64,000 bases of DNA. Source: Syntrophotalea carbinolica DSM 2380 (GTDB lineage Bacteria; Desulfobacterota; Desulfuromonadia; Desulfuromonadales; Syntrophotaleaceae). This document shows, piece by piece, positions 38,029 through 47,003 of this stretch (its first letter is position 1; each line of letters opens with the position of its first letter). The notes beneath the pieces were generated by a model. The model was not told the DNA's origin. It saw only the letters and a list, made by a program, of their open reading frames with translations, and ran no database searches. The stretch is taken from NCBI RefSeq assembly GCF_000012885.1, contig NC_007498.2, positions 1,984,001 to 2,048,000 on the forward strand. The letters run 5' to 3'. Position numbers and translations under genes: made by a program.

Positions 38029-39186
38029 ATGTCGATCTATCTCGATAACGCCGCAACATCCTTCCCCAAACCCGCATCGGTCTATCAGGCGGTCGATGAT
38101 GCCCTGCGACATCGAGGCGGCAGTCCGGGGCGCGGCAGTCATCACATGGCCCTGGAGGCAGGACGGCTGTTGATGGCATGCCGCGACACGGCGGCAGGGT
38201 TTTTCGGCATTCGCGACACCTCCCGTGTGGTTTTTACCGGCAATGCCACCGAAGCCTTGAACCTGGCCCTGTTCGGCCTGCTTAATCCCGGCGACCGGGT
38301 TGTCACCTCGACCATGGAACACAATGCCGTACTGTGCCCCCTCCAGGCTCTGCAGACGCGCGGCCTGAAAGTCGTCAAAGTTCCACCGGGAGCCGACGGC
38401 CGCCTGCATCCGGACTCGGTGCGCGAAGCGGTCATGGTCGATGCAAAAGCCACCCGCCTGGTGGTCCTCACCCACGCTTCCAATGTCACCGGGGCTATCC
38501 AACCCATAGAAGAGATCGGCCCGTGGTGCCGCAGCCTGGGCATCCCGCTGCTGGTCGATGCGGCGCAGACAGCCGGATACATCCCTGTCGACGTCGAAGA
38601 CATGGGCATCGACCTGCTGGCGGTGCCGGGACACAAACACCTCATGGGGCCACCCGGTTGCGGTTTTCTGTATGTCCGTGAGGGGCTGCAGCTTACCCCC
38701 CTGCTGTATGGCGGCAGCGGTTCGGATTCGGGCTCGCCGCTACCGCCGGAGCACATGCCCGAACGCCTGGAAAGCGGCACCGCCAACCTTCCGGCCCTGG
38801 CCGGACTGAAAGCCGGAATCGACTTTTTGGAAAAGACTGGTTTTGTAAATCTGCGCCGTCATAAAAAAGAACTCATGGCGCACCTCGCAGATGGACTGAG
38901 CGCCCTGCCCGGCATTCGCCGTTACGGGCCCACCGATATCTCCCTGCTGGCAGGTGCCCTGTCCTTCAACCTCTCGGGTCTGGATCCTGCGGAAATCGCT
39001 TTCTGGCTCGACAACGAACACGCCATCTGCGTGCGTGCCGGACTGCACTGCGCCCCCGACACCCATCGCAGCCTGAATACTTTCCCCCGCGGCACAGTAA
39101 GGGTCAGCCCCGGCTATTTTTCCCGACATGAGGATATCCAGGCTCTGATTCATGCTCTGGAAACCCTCTCAAACCATGGCAAATAA
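38029..39186 (+). CDS. Cysteine desulfurase-like aminotransferase class V protein
   Basis: 385 residues. It shows MSIYLDNAATSFPKPASVYQAV, FTGNATEALNLALFGLL, VVLTHASNVTGAIQPIEEI and LVDAAQTAGYIPVDVEDMGIDLLAVPGHKHLMGP, with PLP Lys203, and RAGLHCAP with the candidate nucleophile Cys341. The short spacing after that Cys resembles the group II desulfurases (CsdA/SufS and related EGC types). It removes sulfur (or selenium) from cysteine analogues for delivery to acceptors. It lies 9 bp after the DUF3343 gene, with an Rrf2 regulator next. Confidence 0.88.
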   Translation: MSIYLDNAATSFPKPASVYQAVDDALRHRGGSPGRGSHHMALEAGRLLMACRDTAAGFFGIRDTSRVVFTGNATEALNLALFGLLNPGDRVVTSTMEHNAVLCPLQALQTRGLKVVKVPPGADGRLHPDSVREAVMVDAKATRLVVLTHASNVTGAIQPIEEIGPWCRSLGIPLLVDAAQTAGYIPVDVEDMGIDLLAVPGHKHLMGPPGCGFLYVREGLQLTPLLYGGSGSDSGSPLPPEHMPERLESGTANLPALAGLKAGIDFLEKTGFVNLRRHKKELMAHLADGLSALPGIRRYGPTDISLLAGALSFNLSGLDPAEIAFWLDNEHAICVRAGLHCAPDTHRSLNTFPRGTVRVSPGYFSRHEDIQALIHALETLSNHGK

Positions 39187-39227
39187 GGTACTTTTCCCTA
39201 TCCTACGCCATCGGTACGGGCCATTTG

Positions 39228-39258
39228 TTGACAAAACTTGCGGGAAATCTTTTATTGT
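39228..39258 (+). promoter_or_regulatory. Possible promoter ahead of the Rrf2 gene
   Basis: TTGACA (39228-39233) and TATTGT (39253-39258) are 19 bases apart, wider than ideal. Downstream, an imperfect inverted repeat TTACCCAA / TTGGTAA (39302-39321) lies in the leader and could be an Rrf2-type autoregulatory site. Both calls are weak. Confidence 0.35.
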
Positions 39259-39406
39259 GGTAATTCTGACGCATGCTTAACGGAAAAACGTCGCATCTTT
39301 TTTACCCAATAAAGTTGGTAATTTCCCCGCGTACTTTTATTGAGATAAAAGCAGCTCATCTTTCTAAAAATACACCATAAAAAACCGCTATTTTGTGAGG
39401 AAACCT

Positions 39407-39874
39407 GTGAGACTATCGACCAAAAGCCGTTATGGACTGAGGGCCTTATTTGATATTGCCTACAACGCAGGGAACCAGCCCGCACAGATCAAAGACATCT
39501 CCCGTCGTCAGGATATCTCTCCCCGTTATCTGGAGCAGATCTTTCAGAGTTTCAAAAAAGCCGGCATTCTCAAGAGTAAAAAAGGGCCTCAAGGCGGATA
39601 TTTTCTGACCCGCAAGCCCGACCAGATAACCGTTCGCCAGATCGTCGAAGCTGCCGAAGGCGATACTCTGCTGGTGGCCTGTGCCTGCGAAACCCCGAAA
39701 GGCAAAGGATGCTGCACCATGAATGGACAGTGCGTGACGCAAACCGTATGGTTTGAAGCCACCGAGCATCTCAATACATTTTTGGACAGCCTGACTTTGC
39801 AAACCCTGTGCGAACGCGGTCAGGATATGGGGGTCAAACGCGAAAGCGACCATCGCTTCATGTATTACATATAA
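39407..39874 (+). CDS. Rrf2/IscR-family transcriptional regulator
   Basis: 155 residues. The opening MRLSTKSRYGLRALFDIAY and winged helix DISRRQDISPRYLEQIFQSFKKAGIL-KSKKGPQGGY are typical. The cluster-binding Cys set is unusually dense: CACETPKGKGCC and then NGQC. It would sense Fe-S or sulfur status and probably controls the nearby desulfurase or itself. The start is GTG 39407 with GAGG 6 bases ahead, preferred over GTG 39395 because it yields the family start. Confidence 0.9.
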   Translation: MRLSTKSRYGLRALFDIAYNAGNQPAQIKDISRRQDISPRYLEQIFQSFKKAGILKSKKGPQGGYFLTRKPDQITVRQIVEAAEGDTLLVACACETPKGKGCCTMNGQCVTQTVWFEATEHLNTFLDSLTLQTLCERGQDMGVKRESDHRFMYYI

Positions 39875-39949
39875 CAGCCGGTGCAGCCTGGTGCGACCTT
39901 GTTTCGAAGCTGCCGGAAAACGGGGATACTCCATCCTGCGTTTCATCAG

Positions 39950-39977
39950 TTGACCTGGGAGAGATTTCGATTAATCT
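39950..39977 (+). promoter_or_regulatory. Candidate promoter of the glycogen phosphorylase gene
   Basis: TTGACC (39950-39955) and TAATCT (39972-39977) are 16 bases apart, about 55 bases ahead of the start. Confidence 0.4.
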
Positions 39978-40032
39978 AGTACTCAATTAGAACCGGCATA
40001 ATCGACCGAAACATATCCTTAAGGCCTTTTTT

Positions 40033-41745
40033 ATGAGTGACTGGAAAAAATTTCTCCCGGAACAACGCATCGCCTATTTCTCCATGGAAATAGGCCTTAC
40101 CTCCGAGATCCCTACCTACAGCGGGGGGCTCGGTGTGCTTGCTGGCGACACCATTAAAAGCGCGGCGGACTTAAAAATACCCCTTGTAGCGGTCACCCTA
40201 CTGAGCCGCAAGGGGTATTTTTCTCAATCCATCGACGATCAGGGCCGGCAGCAGGAAAGTCCCAACCAGTGGCATCCGGAAAATCTGCTCGAGTGCCTTC
40301 CCATAAAAACGCTGATCACCATCGAAGAACGCGATGTCAAGATACAAGCCTGGCTTTATCGGGTGACCAGCCCGTCGCGCGGGCAGGTTCCGGTTCTGTT
40401 TCTCGACACTGACATCCCCGGCAACGCCGCTGAAGACCGGCGGATAACGGATCATCTCTACGGCGGCGATCAGGCCTATCGCTTCAAACAGGAAATCGTT
40501 CTCGGCATCGGGGGCGCCCGCATCCTTAACCAGCTCGGCTTCAACATCCGCAAATATCACATGAACGAGGGCCACGCCAGCCTGCTGACCCTGGAGCTGC
40601 TTACCCATGGTCGCCGCCCCCTCGAAGAAACCTGGGATGAACGAAACTCCTGGAACACTCAGGAGGTCACGAACAAGTGCGTCTTCACTACACACACCCC
40701 GGTACGGGCCGGCCACGACCAGTTTCCCTACGATCTGGTCGAGCGCATCCTGGATCACGAAATCCCCCTTGATTTGCTCAAGGATCTTGGAGGACAGGAG
40801 CACCTGAATATGACTCTGCTGGCCATGAATCTCAGCCAGTATGTCAACGGCGTGGCCAAAAAACACGGGGAAGTTTCCCAGGCCATGTTCCCCGGCTTTC
40901 ATATTCATGCCATCACCAACGGCATCCATCCCTTCACCTGGACCTCGCCCTACTTTGTCAACCTTTACAACCGCTATCTGCCCAGCTGGGCAACCGAACC
41001 GGAGCTTCTGGTACGGGTCGACAGTATCCCCGACGACGAAATCTGGGATACCCACTGCGGTGCGAAGGCTTATCTTTTTCAATATATTGCCGAGACCTGC
41101 GGTGTCGAACTCGATCCGGACATTCTGACTATCGGGTTTGCCAGACGTGTCGCGACCTATAAGCGCGGAGATCTGATATTCAGCGACATGGACCGCCTGC
41201 TGAGCCTGGGAGAAGGAAAACTGCAAATGGTTTTCGGCGGCAAAGCCCACCCCCATGACGAACCGGGCAAGGAACTCATCCACCGCATGATGCAGAACAT
41301 CCGTCAGTACGGGGATCGTATCCGCATGGTCTACCTGCCTAATTACAACATGGATGTGGCTTCGCGCCTGATACCGGGCGTCGACTTGTGGCTCAATACG
41401 CCCATGCGCCCGCTGGAAGCTTCCGGAACCAGCGGCATGAAGGCAGCGATCAACGGTGTGCCCAACTTCAGCGTACTGGACGGTTGGTGGATCGAAGGTC
41501 ATATCGAAGGCGTCACCGGATGGTCCATCGGCCCTGCACCCAACGGAAACTCCATTTCCCAGAACCATATGGACGAGGATGTCGAAGACCTTTATGCCAA
41601 GCTGGAAAATACCATCATACCGCTGTACTACCAGGACCGTTCCGGCTGGATACGCATCATGAAAAACGCCATCGGTAAAAATGCGTACTATTTCAACACC
41701 CATGTCATGATGCGCCGTTACGTCACCGAAGCGTACTGCCATTAA
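40033..41745 (+). CDS. glgP: Alpha-glucan (glycogen) phosphorylase, short type
   Basis: 570 residues, the length of the short bacterial type rather than the 800-residue glycogen phosphorylases. Motifs are AYFSMEIGLTSEIPTYSGGLGVLAGD, YHMNEGHASLLTLEL, TTHTPVRAGHDQF, ITNGIHPFTWTSP, FARRVATYKRGDL, and the PLP-lysine region PLEASGTSGMKAAINGVPN. It releases glucose-1-phosphate from storage glucan. AAGG precedes ATG 40033. It is probably monocistronic. The 255 bases after it hold no gene. Confidence 0.93.
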   Translation: MSDWKKFLPEQRIAYFSMEIGLTSEIPTYSGGLGVLAGDTIKSAADLKIPLVAVTLLSRKGYFSQSIDDQGRQQESPNQWHPENLLECLPIKTLITIEERDVKIQAWLYRVTSPSRGQVPVLFLDTDIPGNAAEDRRITDHLYGGDQAYRFKQEIVLGIGGARILNQLGFNIRKYHMNEGHASLLTLELLTHGRRPLEETWDERNSWNTQEVTNKCVFTTHTPVRAGHDQFPYDLVERILDHEIPLDLLKDLGGQEHLNMTLLAMNLSQYVNGVAKKHGEVSQAMFPGFHIHAITNGIHPFTWTSPYFVNLYNRYLPSWATEPELLVRVDSIPDDEIWDTHCGAKAYLFQYIAETCGVELDPDILTIGFARRVATYKRGDLIFSDMDRLLSLGEGKLQMVFGGKAHPHDEPGKELIHRMMQNIRQYGDRIRMVYLPNYNMDVASRLIPGVDLWLNTPMRPLEASGTSGMKAAINGVPNFSVLDGWWIEGHIEGVTGWSIGPAPNGNSISQNHMDEDVEDLYAKLENTIIPLYYQDRSGWIRIMKNAIGKNAYYFNTHVMMRRYVTEAYCH

Positions 41746-42000
41746 TGCAGCTACTTGCGCCTTTAAAAACAGACAATCAGCGGTTGACCTTGATTACCGT
41801 CAAAAGATAATATGGGTCTTCATGCGTAACGGTTCAAATCCGAACCGGAACCGCAGACGATATACATTTATCCCCGCATTGCAATTTACAGGGCCAGGTA
41901 TGCGGATGGTAATAAGGGCGATAGCTGCCTAACCGGGTATCGACCTGCGGTGCCCCATCCTCAGACCTGAGTCAACATCATTCCCGGACCCATATTTTCT

Positions 42001-42906
42001 ATGCATATTCAAGATATTTTCGACCGCTACGAAACGACCTTTTCTTTCGAATTCTTCCCCCCGAAAACCGACAAAGCGGCTGAGCGTCTCTACGAAACCA
42101 TTCGCCAGCTTGAATCGCTGCATCCGCATTTCACCTCGGTTACCTACGGAGCCGGCGGTTCGACCCGTGAACGCACCCATGATCTGGTCATGCGTATTCA
42201 CGAAAGCAGCTCCCTCGACCCTATCCCGCACCTGACCTGTGTCTCCAGCCCCGAGCAGGAGATTCATCAGATTCTGAAGCGCTACGCCGAAGCCGGTATC
42301 AGCAATATCCTGGCACTGGCCGGCGATCCACCGCCCGACATGCCGCATTACGACCGCTCGCAGGACGCTTTTCCCCACGCTGCCGATCTGGTACGCTTTA
42401 TCCGCAAATTCAACGACGAGGGGCTGCATCCCGACAAGCGCGGTTTCGGCATCGGTGTGGCCGGTTTTCCCGAGGGACATCCGACCACCCCCAATCGCCT
42501 GCTGGAGATGGATTACCTTAAAGCCAAGGTCGACGAAGGGGCCGACTATATCTGCACCCAGCTGTTTTTCGACAACCGCGACTTCTACGATTTTCGCGAA
42601 CGCTGCGAACTGGCCGGTATCAGCATCCCTATCATCGCCGGCATCATGCCCATCGCCTCAGTTGAAGGCATGAAACGCATGGCGGAGCTGGCAGCCGGGG
42701 CACGCTTTCCCGCCCCGTTGCTGCGCGCTGTGGACCGCTGCCAAGACGATCCCGAATCGGTACGCCGCATCGGCATCCACTGGGCCACGGAACAATGCCG
42801 CGATCTGCTCGACAACGAGGTACGCGGCATCCACTTCTACACCCTCAACAATTCCGACGCCACCCGCCAGATCTTTCAATGTCTTGGGCTGCAGAACCAT
42901 AAATAG
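42001..42906 (+). CDS. metF: Methylenetetrahydrofolate reductase
   Basis: 301 residues, a TIM-barrel flavoenzyme. Signatures are TFSFEFFPPKTDKAAERLYETI, FTSVTYGAGGSTRERTHDLV, PHLTCVSSPEQEIHQIL, ILALAGDPPPDMPHYD, FGIGVAGFPEGHP and DYICTQLFFDNRDFYDF. It makes 5-methyltetrahydrofolate for methionine and, in anaerobes, may run in the acetyl-CoA pathway. The ribosome site before ATG 42001 is weak. A strong terminator follows. Confidence 0.95.
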   Translation: MHIQDIFDRYETTFSFEFFPPKTDKAAERLYETIRQLESLHPHFTSVTYGAGGSTRERTHDLVMRIHESSSLDPIPHLTCVSSPEQEIHQILKRYAEAGISNILALAGDPPPDMPHYDRSQDAFPHAADLVRFIRKFNDEGLHPDKRGFGIGVAGFPEGHPTTPNRLLEMDYLKAKVDEGADYICTQLFFDNRDFYDFRERCELAGISIPIIAGIMPIASVEGMKRMAELAAGARFPAPLLRAVDRCQDDPESVRRIGIHWATEQCRDLLDNEVRGIHFYTLNNSDATRQIFQCLGLQNHK

Positions 42907-42925
42907 CCCGCGCTATTCATAAAAG

Positions 42926-42966
42926 AAGGCGGTAGAAAAGATGGGACTTTTCTACCGCCTTTTTAT
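42926..42966. terminator. Strong terminator after metF
   Basis: AAGGCGGTAGAAAAG pairs with CTTTTCTACCGCCTT across a short loop, followed by TTTT. The other strand also has a T-rich flank, so it can serve the aldo/keto reductase gene ending at 43070. Confidence 0.92.
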
Positions 42967-43069
42967 ATTCTGTGCTCATCCATACCGCCTCATCATCCCA
43001 CTCTGAGGCCTCGGCCCCTGCCCCACAGGATGTAGCGGGAGAATCCTTCAAAAACAACTATTTAAAGGA

Positions 43070-44218
43070 TCAATCGTCCGGATTTTCCGAAAGGGTTCGA
43101 TGGCACTCCTCCAACATATCCATGATGCGAATGTGCTGGGGACAGTGCTTTTCGCATAAACCGCAACGAGTGCAGTTGCTGGCCAATTCGGCGGCATTCA
43201 TGGTGATGGTGTACATGCGATGAGGAAAGCCTGAGTCACCGTAGATGAAGCGGTCATTGTAAAGATTGAAGATACGCGGAATGTTGACCCCGGACGGGCA
43301 CGGCATACAGTAGCCGCAGGCGGTACAGGGTACCTTGATGCGTTTGCGCAGAGTATCGCGAACCTGTCCGATTACGGTTAGCTCCTGGTCGGACAGCGAA
43401 AGGGGCGAGGCCTGATCGGCAATCCGACAGTTTTCCTCGAGCTGCGCGGGCTCGTTCATACCGCTGAGCACCGAAGTGACGCCGGGATGATCCCAGACCC
43501 AGCGCAATGCCCACTCCGCCGGGGTTCGGCGAACCGGAGCCGCATCCCAGAGCTTCTGGATATCGGGAGCACTCTCGCGGGCCAGGTGACCGCCGCGCAA
43601 CGGCTCCATAATCACCACGCCCAGGCCGCGATCGGCGGCGTAATCCAGCCCTTCCCTGCCCGCCTGAATCTGCTCGTCCATATAGTTGTACTGAATCTGG
43701 CAAAAACTCCAGTCATAGGCATCCACGATCTGCTTGAATAAGGGCAACTCGTCATGGAAGGAAAACCCGGCAGCGCCGATGCGGCCGTCGCGGATCGCCC
43801 GGTCAAGAAACTCGAGCACGCCGAGATGGCGGAGTTTATCCCACCAGTCGGCCTTAAGGGCATGCAGCAGGTAGAACTCGATGTGGTCGGTTTGCAAGCG
43901 CTCCAACTGTTCGTTGAGAAAGCGATCGAAATCGGCCGCCGTTTCCACCGCCCAGGACGGCAGTTTGGTCGCCAGATGCACCTTGTCGCGCAAACCGCCA
44001 CTCAACGCCCGGCCGAGAAATTTTTCGCTCTCGCCTTTATGATAGGGATAAGCCGTATCCAGGTAATTGACCCCTTTATCGATGGCGCTTCTTAGCATCC
44101 GATCCGCTTTCGGTACGTCGATCGCGGCCTCATCGCCGCCGATGATCGGCAGACGCATGCAGCCAAAACCGAGAATCGAGACTTCGCACCCGGAACGACC
44201 CATCTTTCGATATTTCAT
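43070..44218 (-). CDS. Aldo/keto reductase with C-terminal 2x[4Fe-4S] domain
   Basis: 382 residues. The N-terminal part is an aldo/keto reductase barrel: MKYRKMGRSGCEVSILGFGCMRLP, YLDTAYPYHKGESEKFLG with the catalytic Tyr region, DHIEFYLLHALKADWW, and GVVIMEPLRGGHLA. The C-terminal 75 residues add ferredoxin motifs CTACGYCMPCP and CTRCGLCEKHCP. Such Fe-S fusions are common in anaerobes and probably couple carbonyl reduction to ferredoxin rather than NADPH alone; the substrate is unknown. The ribosome site is weak. It lies between metF and the AcoR-like regulator. Confidence 0.9.
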   Translation of the reverse strand: MKYRKMGRSGCEVSILGFGCMRLPIIGGDEAAIDVPKADRMLRSAIDKGVNYLDTAYPYHKGESEKFLGRALSGGLRDKVHLATKLPSWAVETAADFDRFLNEQLERLQTDHIEFYLLHALKADWWDKLRHLGVLEFLDRAIRDGRIGAAGFSFHDELPLFKQIVDAYDWSFCQIQYNYMDEQIQAGREGLDYAADRGLGVVIMEPLRGGHLARESAPDIQKLWDAAPVRRTPAEWALRWVWDHPGVTSVLSGMNEPAQLEENCRIADQASPLSLSDQELTVIGQVRDTLRKRIKVPCTACGYCMPCPSGVNIPRIFNLYNDRFIYGDSGFPHRMYTITMNAAELASNCTRCGLCEKHCPQHIRIMDMLEECHRTLSENPDD

Positions 44219-44344
44219 AGCATGTATCCCGTATGGAAATATGTTGAAAGAAAATTGAACAACTCCTACAGCATCTGTTCAGAGTAGGTTTATTCCAATT
44301 TACTGTCAACTTGTGCGACAGACTCTAAGGAGAACAAAGGGAAT

Positions 44345-46393
44345 TCACTGCTTGTTTGGCGGGATGATGCCGTATTTATCCATTTTTCGATAGATCGTTG
44401 CCCGACTGATGCCTAGCTCTTTCACCGCACGAGAAACCTGCCACTTATGTTTTTGCAGCGCTTCCAGGATCACCTGACGTTCAGCCTGTTGCATGGCGCT
44501 AAGCCCGCCAATAACTTCATCAACAGAAGAAGAAGAAGGCTCCGGCTCGGCTGTTTCAGACAAACAACCCAAAGCCTGCAAAGGAAGGCACGAAACCATC
44601 GCATCCTTAGGATCCTGCGAATAAATAATATCGACCGGCAGATCGGCGCAGGTGATGACACCTTTTTCGCAGACCGCCAAGGCATAACGCAGGGCATTAC
44701 GCAACTGACGGATATTGCCGGGCCAGGGAAAATCGGCCATGATACGCATAGCCTTGTCGGCAATAGCCACTGGCTCGACACTGTTTCCTGCTTCGATGGC
44801 CAACACATCGCCGATCAGACACTCAATATCCGAACGTTGACGCAAAGGCGGAAGTTCGAAGGATACGCCATTGAGGCGATAATAGAGATCTTCGCGCAAC
44901 GCGCCGCAAGCCACCATATCTTTAACATTACGGTGGGTTGCGCATATCACATGCAGATCGACGGGAATGGGGGTCTCCCCGCCCAGGGGCGTGACCTCCC
45001 GCTCCGCAAGCACTCTCAGCAAACGCGGTTGCAGACTGGCAGGCATATCACCGATTTCATCGAGGAACAGGGTCCCCCCATCCGATTGCAGGATCTTGCC
45101 CCGCATCCCCTTGCAGCGCGCTCCGGTAAAAGCGCCTTCTTTGTAGCCGAACAATTCACTCTCAATGAGCGATTCAGGAATCGCGGCGCAGTTAACCGCC
45201 ACGAACGGTTTGCCGGCCCGGCGGCTGGCATGGTGGATGGCCTGGGCGAACATTTCTTTCCCGGTGCCGGTTTCCCCGTTAAGTAAAATCGGAATAGGCT
45301 TATCCATGACACGCTTGATGCGCTCAACACGCTCCTTGAGACTGCTATCCTCTCCTGCCAGATAATCAAGAGTGAAGGGTTCACCCTCAGCAGGAACCTT
45401 TTTATTCCGTAAAGTCGATATCTCGGCCCTGGTAACCGGCTTGGCGGAATGGGTCTGCGGACACCGCAGTGAAGCGAATATCTGGTGTCCCGTTTTTTGC
45501 GTATGAAGGGGCAGAACCATACTGGATCCGGATAACATTTCCAGCAGTTTCTCAAAATCGACATCGAACACATCCCCGATCGGTTTCCCGACCAGGCTCG
45601 CGCCGCCGAGTTCTTCCGCCAGGACGGAACAGGCGACCCGATCCGCTGCCAGAATGCAACCATCGCCATCCAGGGCGACCAGGCAGCCACTGGCAACCTC
45701 GGCGAGTTCCCGTTCCAGGCTGAGCCGCAACACCCATTGTTCTTCGAATTGACTGAGAAAGTACGCTGATTCGATCATACGTGCGGACTGCATCACCAAC
45801 TGCAAGGCGAAATGCTGCCGATCTTTGGAGCGGGTGGAACGAAAGGACGAAACATCGATGACCCCCAAAGGCTTGCCGCTCGGGCTTAAGATAGGGGCAC
45901 AGGAACAGGTAAGGTTGGCATTTTTGGCGCGAAAGTGATCCCCCCCGTGTATCGTTAGCGGAACCTGTTCAACCAGTGCAGTACCAACCCCGCAGGTACC
46001 CTCCTGACGTTCTTTCCACACGGCTCCGAGATACAACCCGCAATCTTTCCACTGCCGCGAAAAACGCTTGTCGCCCTGCCAGTCAACGGTGACACCGTCG
46101 GAATCACACAGAAGGGTCGCATAGCCCAAATCCGCGACCTGGCGGTGCAGTCTCTGCACCGCCACTTTGGCAATACGCGTAAAACGTTCGATGGGCCGGG
46201 TATGCTCCCGCAATTCGGCAGCCGTCAGAACCTGCACCGGACGGGATTCACTCGGGTCAATGCCGTAATGATGAAAACAACGATCCCAAGATGCAGCGAT
46301 TAATGGATCAATCTTGATACTGTTCTGTAGATCTTTTCCAACTAAACAGGACTGGATTTTTTGAGTATGACTGGTGGTTTCTTGGGGATACAT
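44345..46393 (-). CDS. Sigma-54-dependent activator, AcoR-like
   Basis: 682 residues. The N-terminal GAF-type sensor (about 60-215) carries the Cys pair of LTCSCAPILSPSGKPLGVIDVSS and EGTCGVGTALVEQ; a PAS-like stretch follows (235-300). The AAA+ domain has Walker A GETGTGKE (373-380), the sigma-54 contact loop GAFTGA (420-425) and Walker B TLFLDEIGD. The C-terminal Fis-type helix-turn-helix ends RAVKELGISRATIYRKMDKYGI. AcoR activates acetoin catabolism genes from upstream sites. No aco genes lie nearby, so the target is unknown. AAGG precedes ATG 46393. Confidence 0.9.
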   Translation of the reverse strand: MYPQETTSHTQKIQSCLVGKDLQNSIKIDPLIAASWDRCFHHYGIDPSESRPVQVLTAAELREHTRPIERFTRIAKVAVQRLHRQVADLGYATLLCDSDGVTVDWQGDKRFSRQWKDCGLYLGAVWKERQEGTCGVGTALVEQVPLTIHGGDHFRAKNANLTCSCAPILSPSGKPLGVIDVSSFRSTRSKDRQHFALQLVMQSARMIESAYFLSQFEEQWVLRLSLERELAEVASGCLVALDGDGCILAADRVACSVLAEELGGASLVGKPIGDVFDVDFEKLLEMLSGSSMVLPLHTQKTGHQIFASLRCPQTHSAKPVTRAEISTLRNKKVPAEGEPFTLDYLAGEDSSLKERVERIKRVMDKPIPILLNGETGTGKEMFAQAIHHASRRAGKPFVAVNCAAIPESLIESELFGYKEGAFTGARCKGMRGKILQSDGGTLFLDEIGDMPASLQPRLLRVLAEREVTPLGGETPIPVDLHVICATHRNVKDMVACGALREDLYYRLNGVSFELPPLRQRSDIECLIGDVLAIEAGNSVEPVAIADKAMRIMADFPWPGNIRQLRNALRYALAVCEKGVITCADLPVDIIYSQDPKDAMVSCLPLQALGCLSETAEPEPSSSSVDEVIGGLSAMQQAERQVILEALQKHKWQVSRAVKELGISRATIYRKMDKYGIIPPNKQ

Positions 46394-46646
46394 ACTTCAA
46401 CCTTAGGATAGAGAAACGATGCTCCGACATCCCTTACACCTCAATGAGGCATTGCCATGAATCCTGCGGCTCTTCAACTTTCCTCAGAGGAATTTTCCTT
46501 TGGGCCATAACAGCACGGAGCCATTGTATTTCGCCGGCACAGATCAGGCCGGAGTAGCCGCGCTTGGATACCGCCCATTACCAGGAATACGTTGATCCCA
46601 CCCAAATTTGGACTGCAAACGAGCCTGAACAACCCCACTCAATTCC

Positions 46647-46674
46647 GGCACAACTGGTGCTAGATTGTAGCACC
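46647..46674 (+). promoter_or_regulatory. Possible sigma-54-like element with adjoining dyad
   Basis: CGGCAC-N5-GTGC resembles the -24/-12 consensus with the correct GG to GC spacing. It runs into an inverted repeat GGTGCTA / TAGCACC (46656-46674). No gene of normal size follows on the plus strand; there is only a 12-codon reading frame with a purine-rich site (46712-46750), then a terminator. The 610-base gap (46394-47003) is otherwise empty. Confidence 0.3.
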
Positions 46675-46913
46675 ATAAAATCAACTCGCAATAAAGCAGG
46701 GGGTGCTTTCCATGAAAGAAACAAAATATTGCTCCATTATGGTGCATTCTTAATGGTTTTAAGATAATCCAACAAGTTCGCCCATTAGTTTTCTACAAAA
46801 ATTGTGGTCATTTTTCAGTGACAAGTTAAATAATGATCAAGCATCAAGTTCCTGCCTTGCACAAAAGGATGACTCAATCTTAAACACTCCTGTCCTCAAA
46901 CATGTCAGACACG

Positions 46914-46949
46914 AGAAAAGCCCACCAATTTGACTTGGTGGGCTTTTCT
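46914..46949. terminator. Terminator of the Mo/W transport operon
   Basis: A 15-bp perfect stem runs from AGAAAAGCCCACCAA (46914-46928) to TTGGTGGGCTTTTCT (46935-46949). It lies 55 bases beyond the last gene on the minus strand. The T-run occurs on both strands. Confidence 0.88.
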
Positions 46950-47003
46950 GGCAGATAAATCGTAATTTCTAATCCGTGTTTTGCCTGGCACAGGCCGACG
47001 TGC

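Noticed and set aside
40198-41742. A 514-codon open frame on the minus strand
   Set aside because: It lies entirely opposite the clear glycogen phosphorylase gene and shows no recognisable domain; it is a shadow of biased codon use.
41830-41845. GGTTCAAATCCGAACC resembling a tRNA T-arm
   Set aside because: It is a simple palindrome with no cloverleaf partner sequences.
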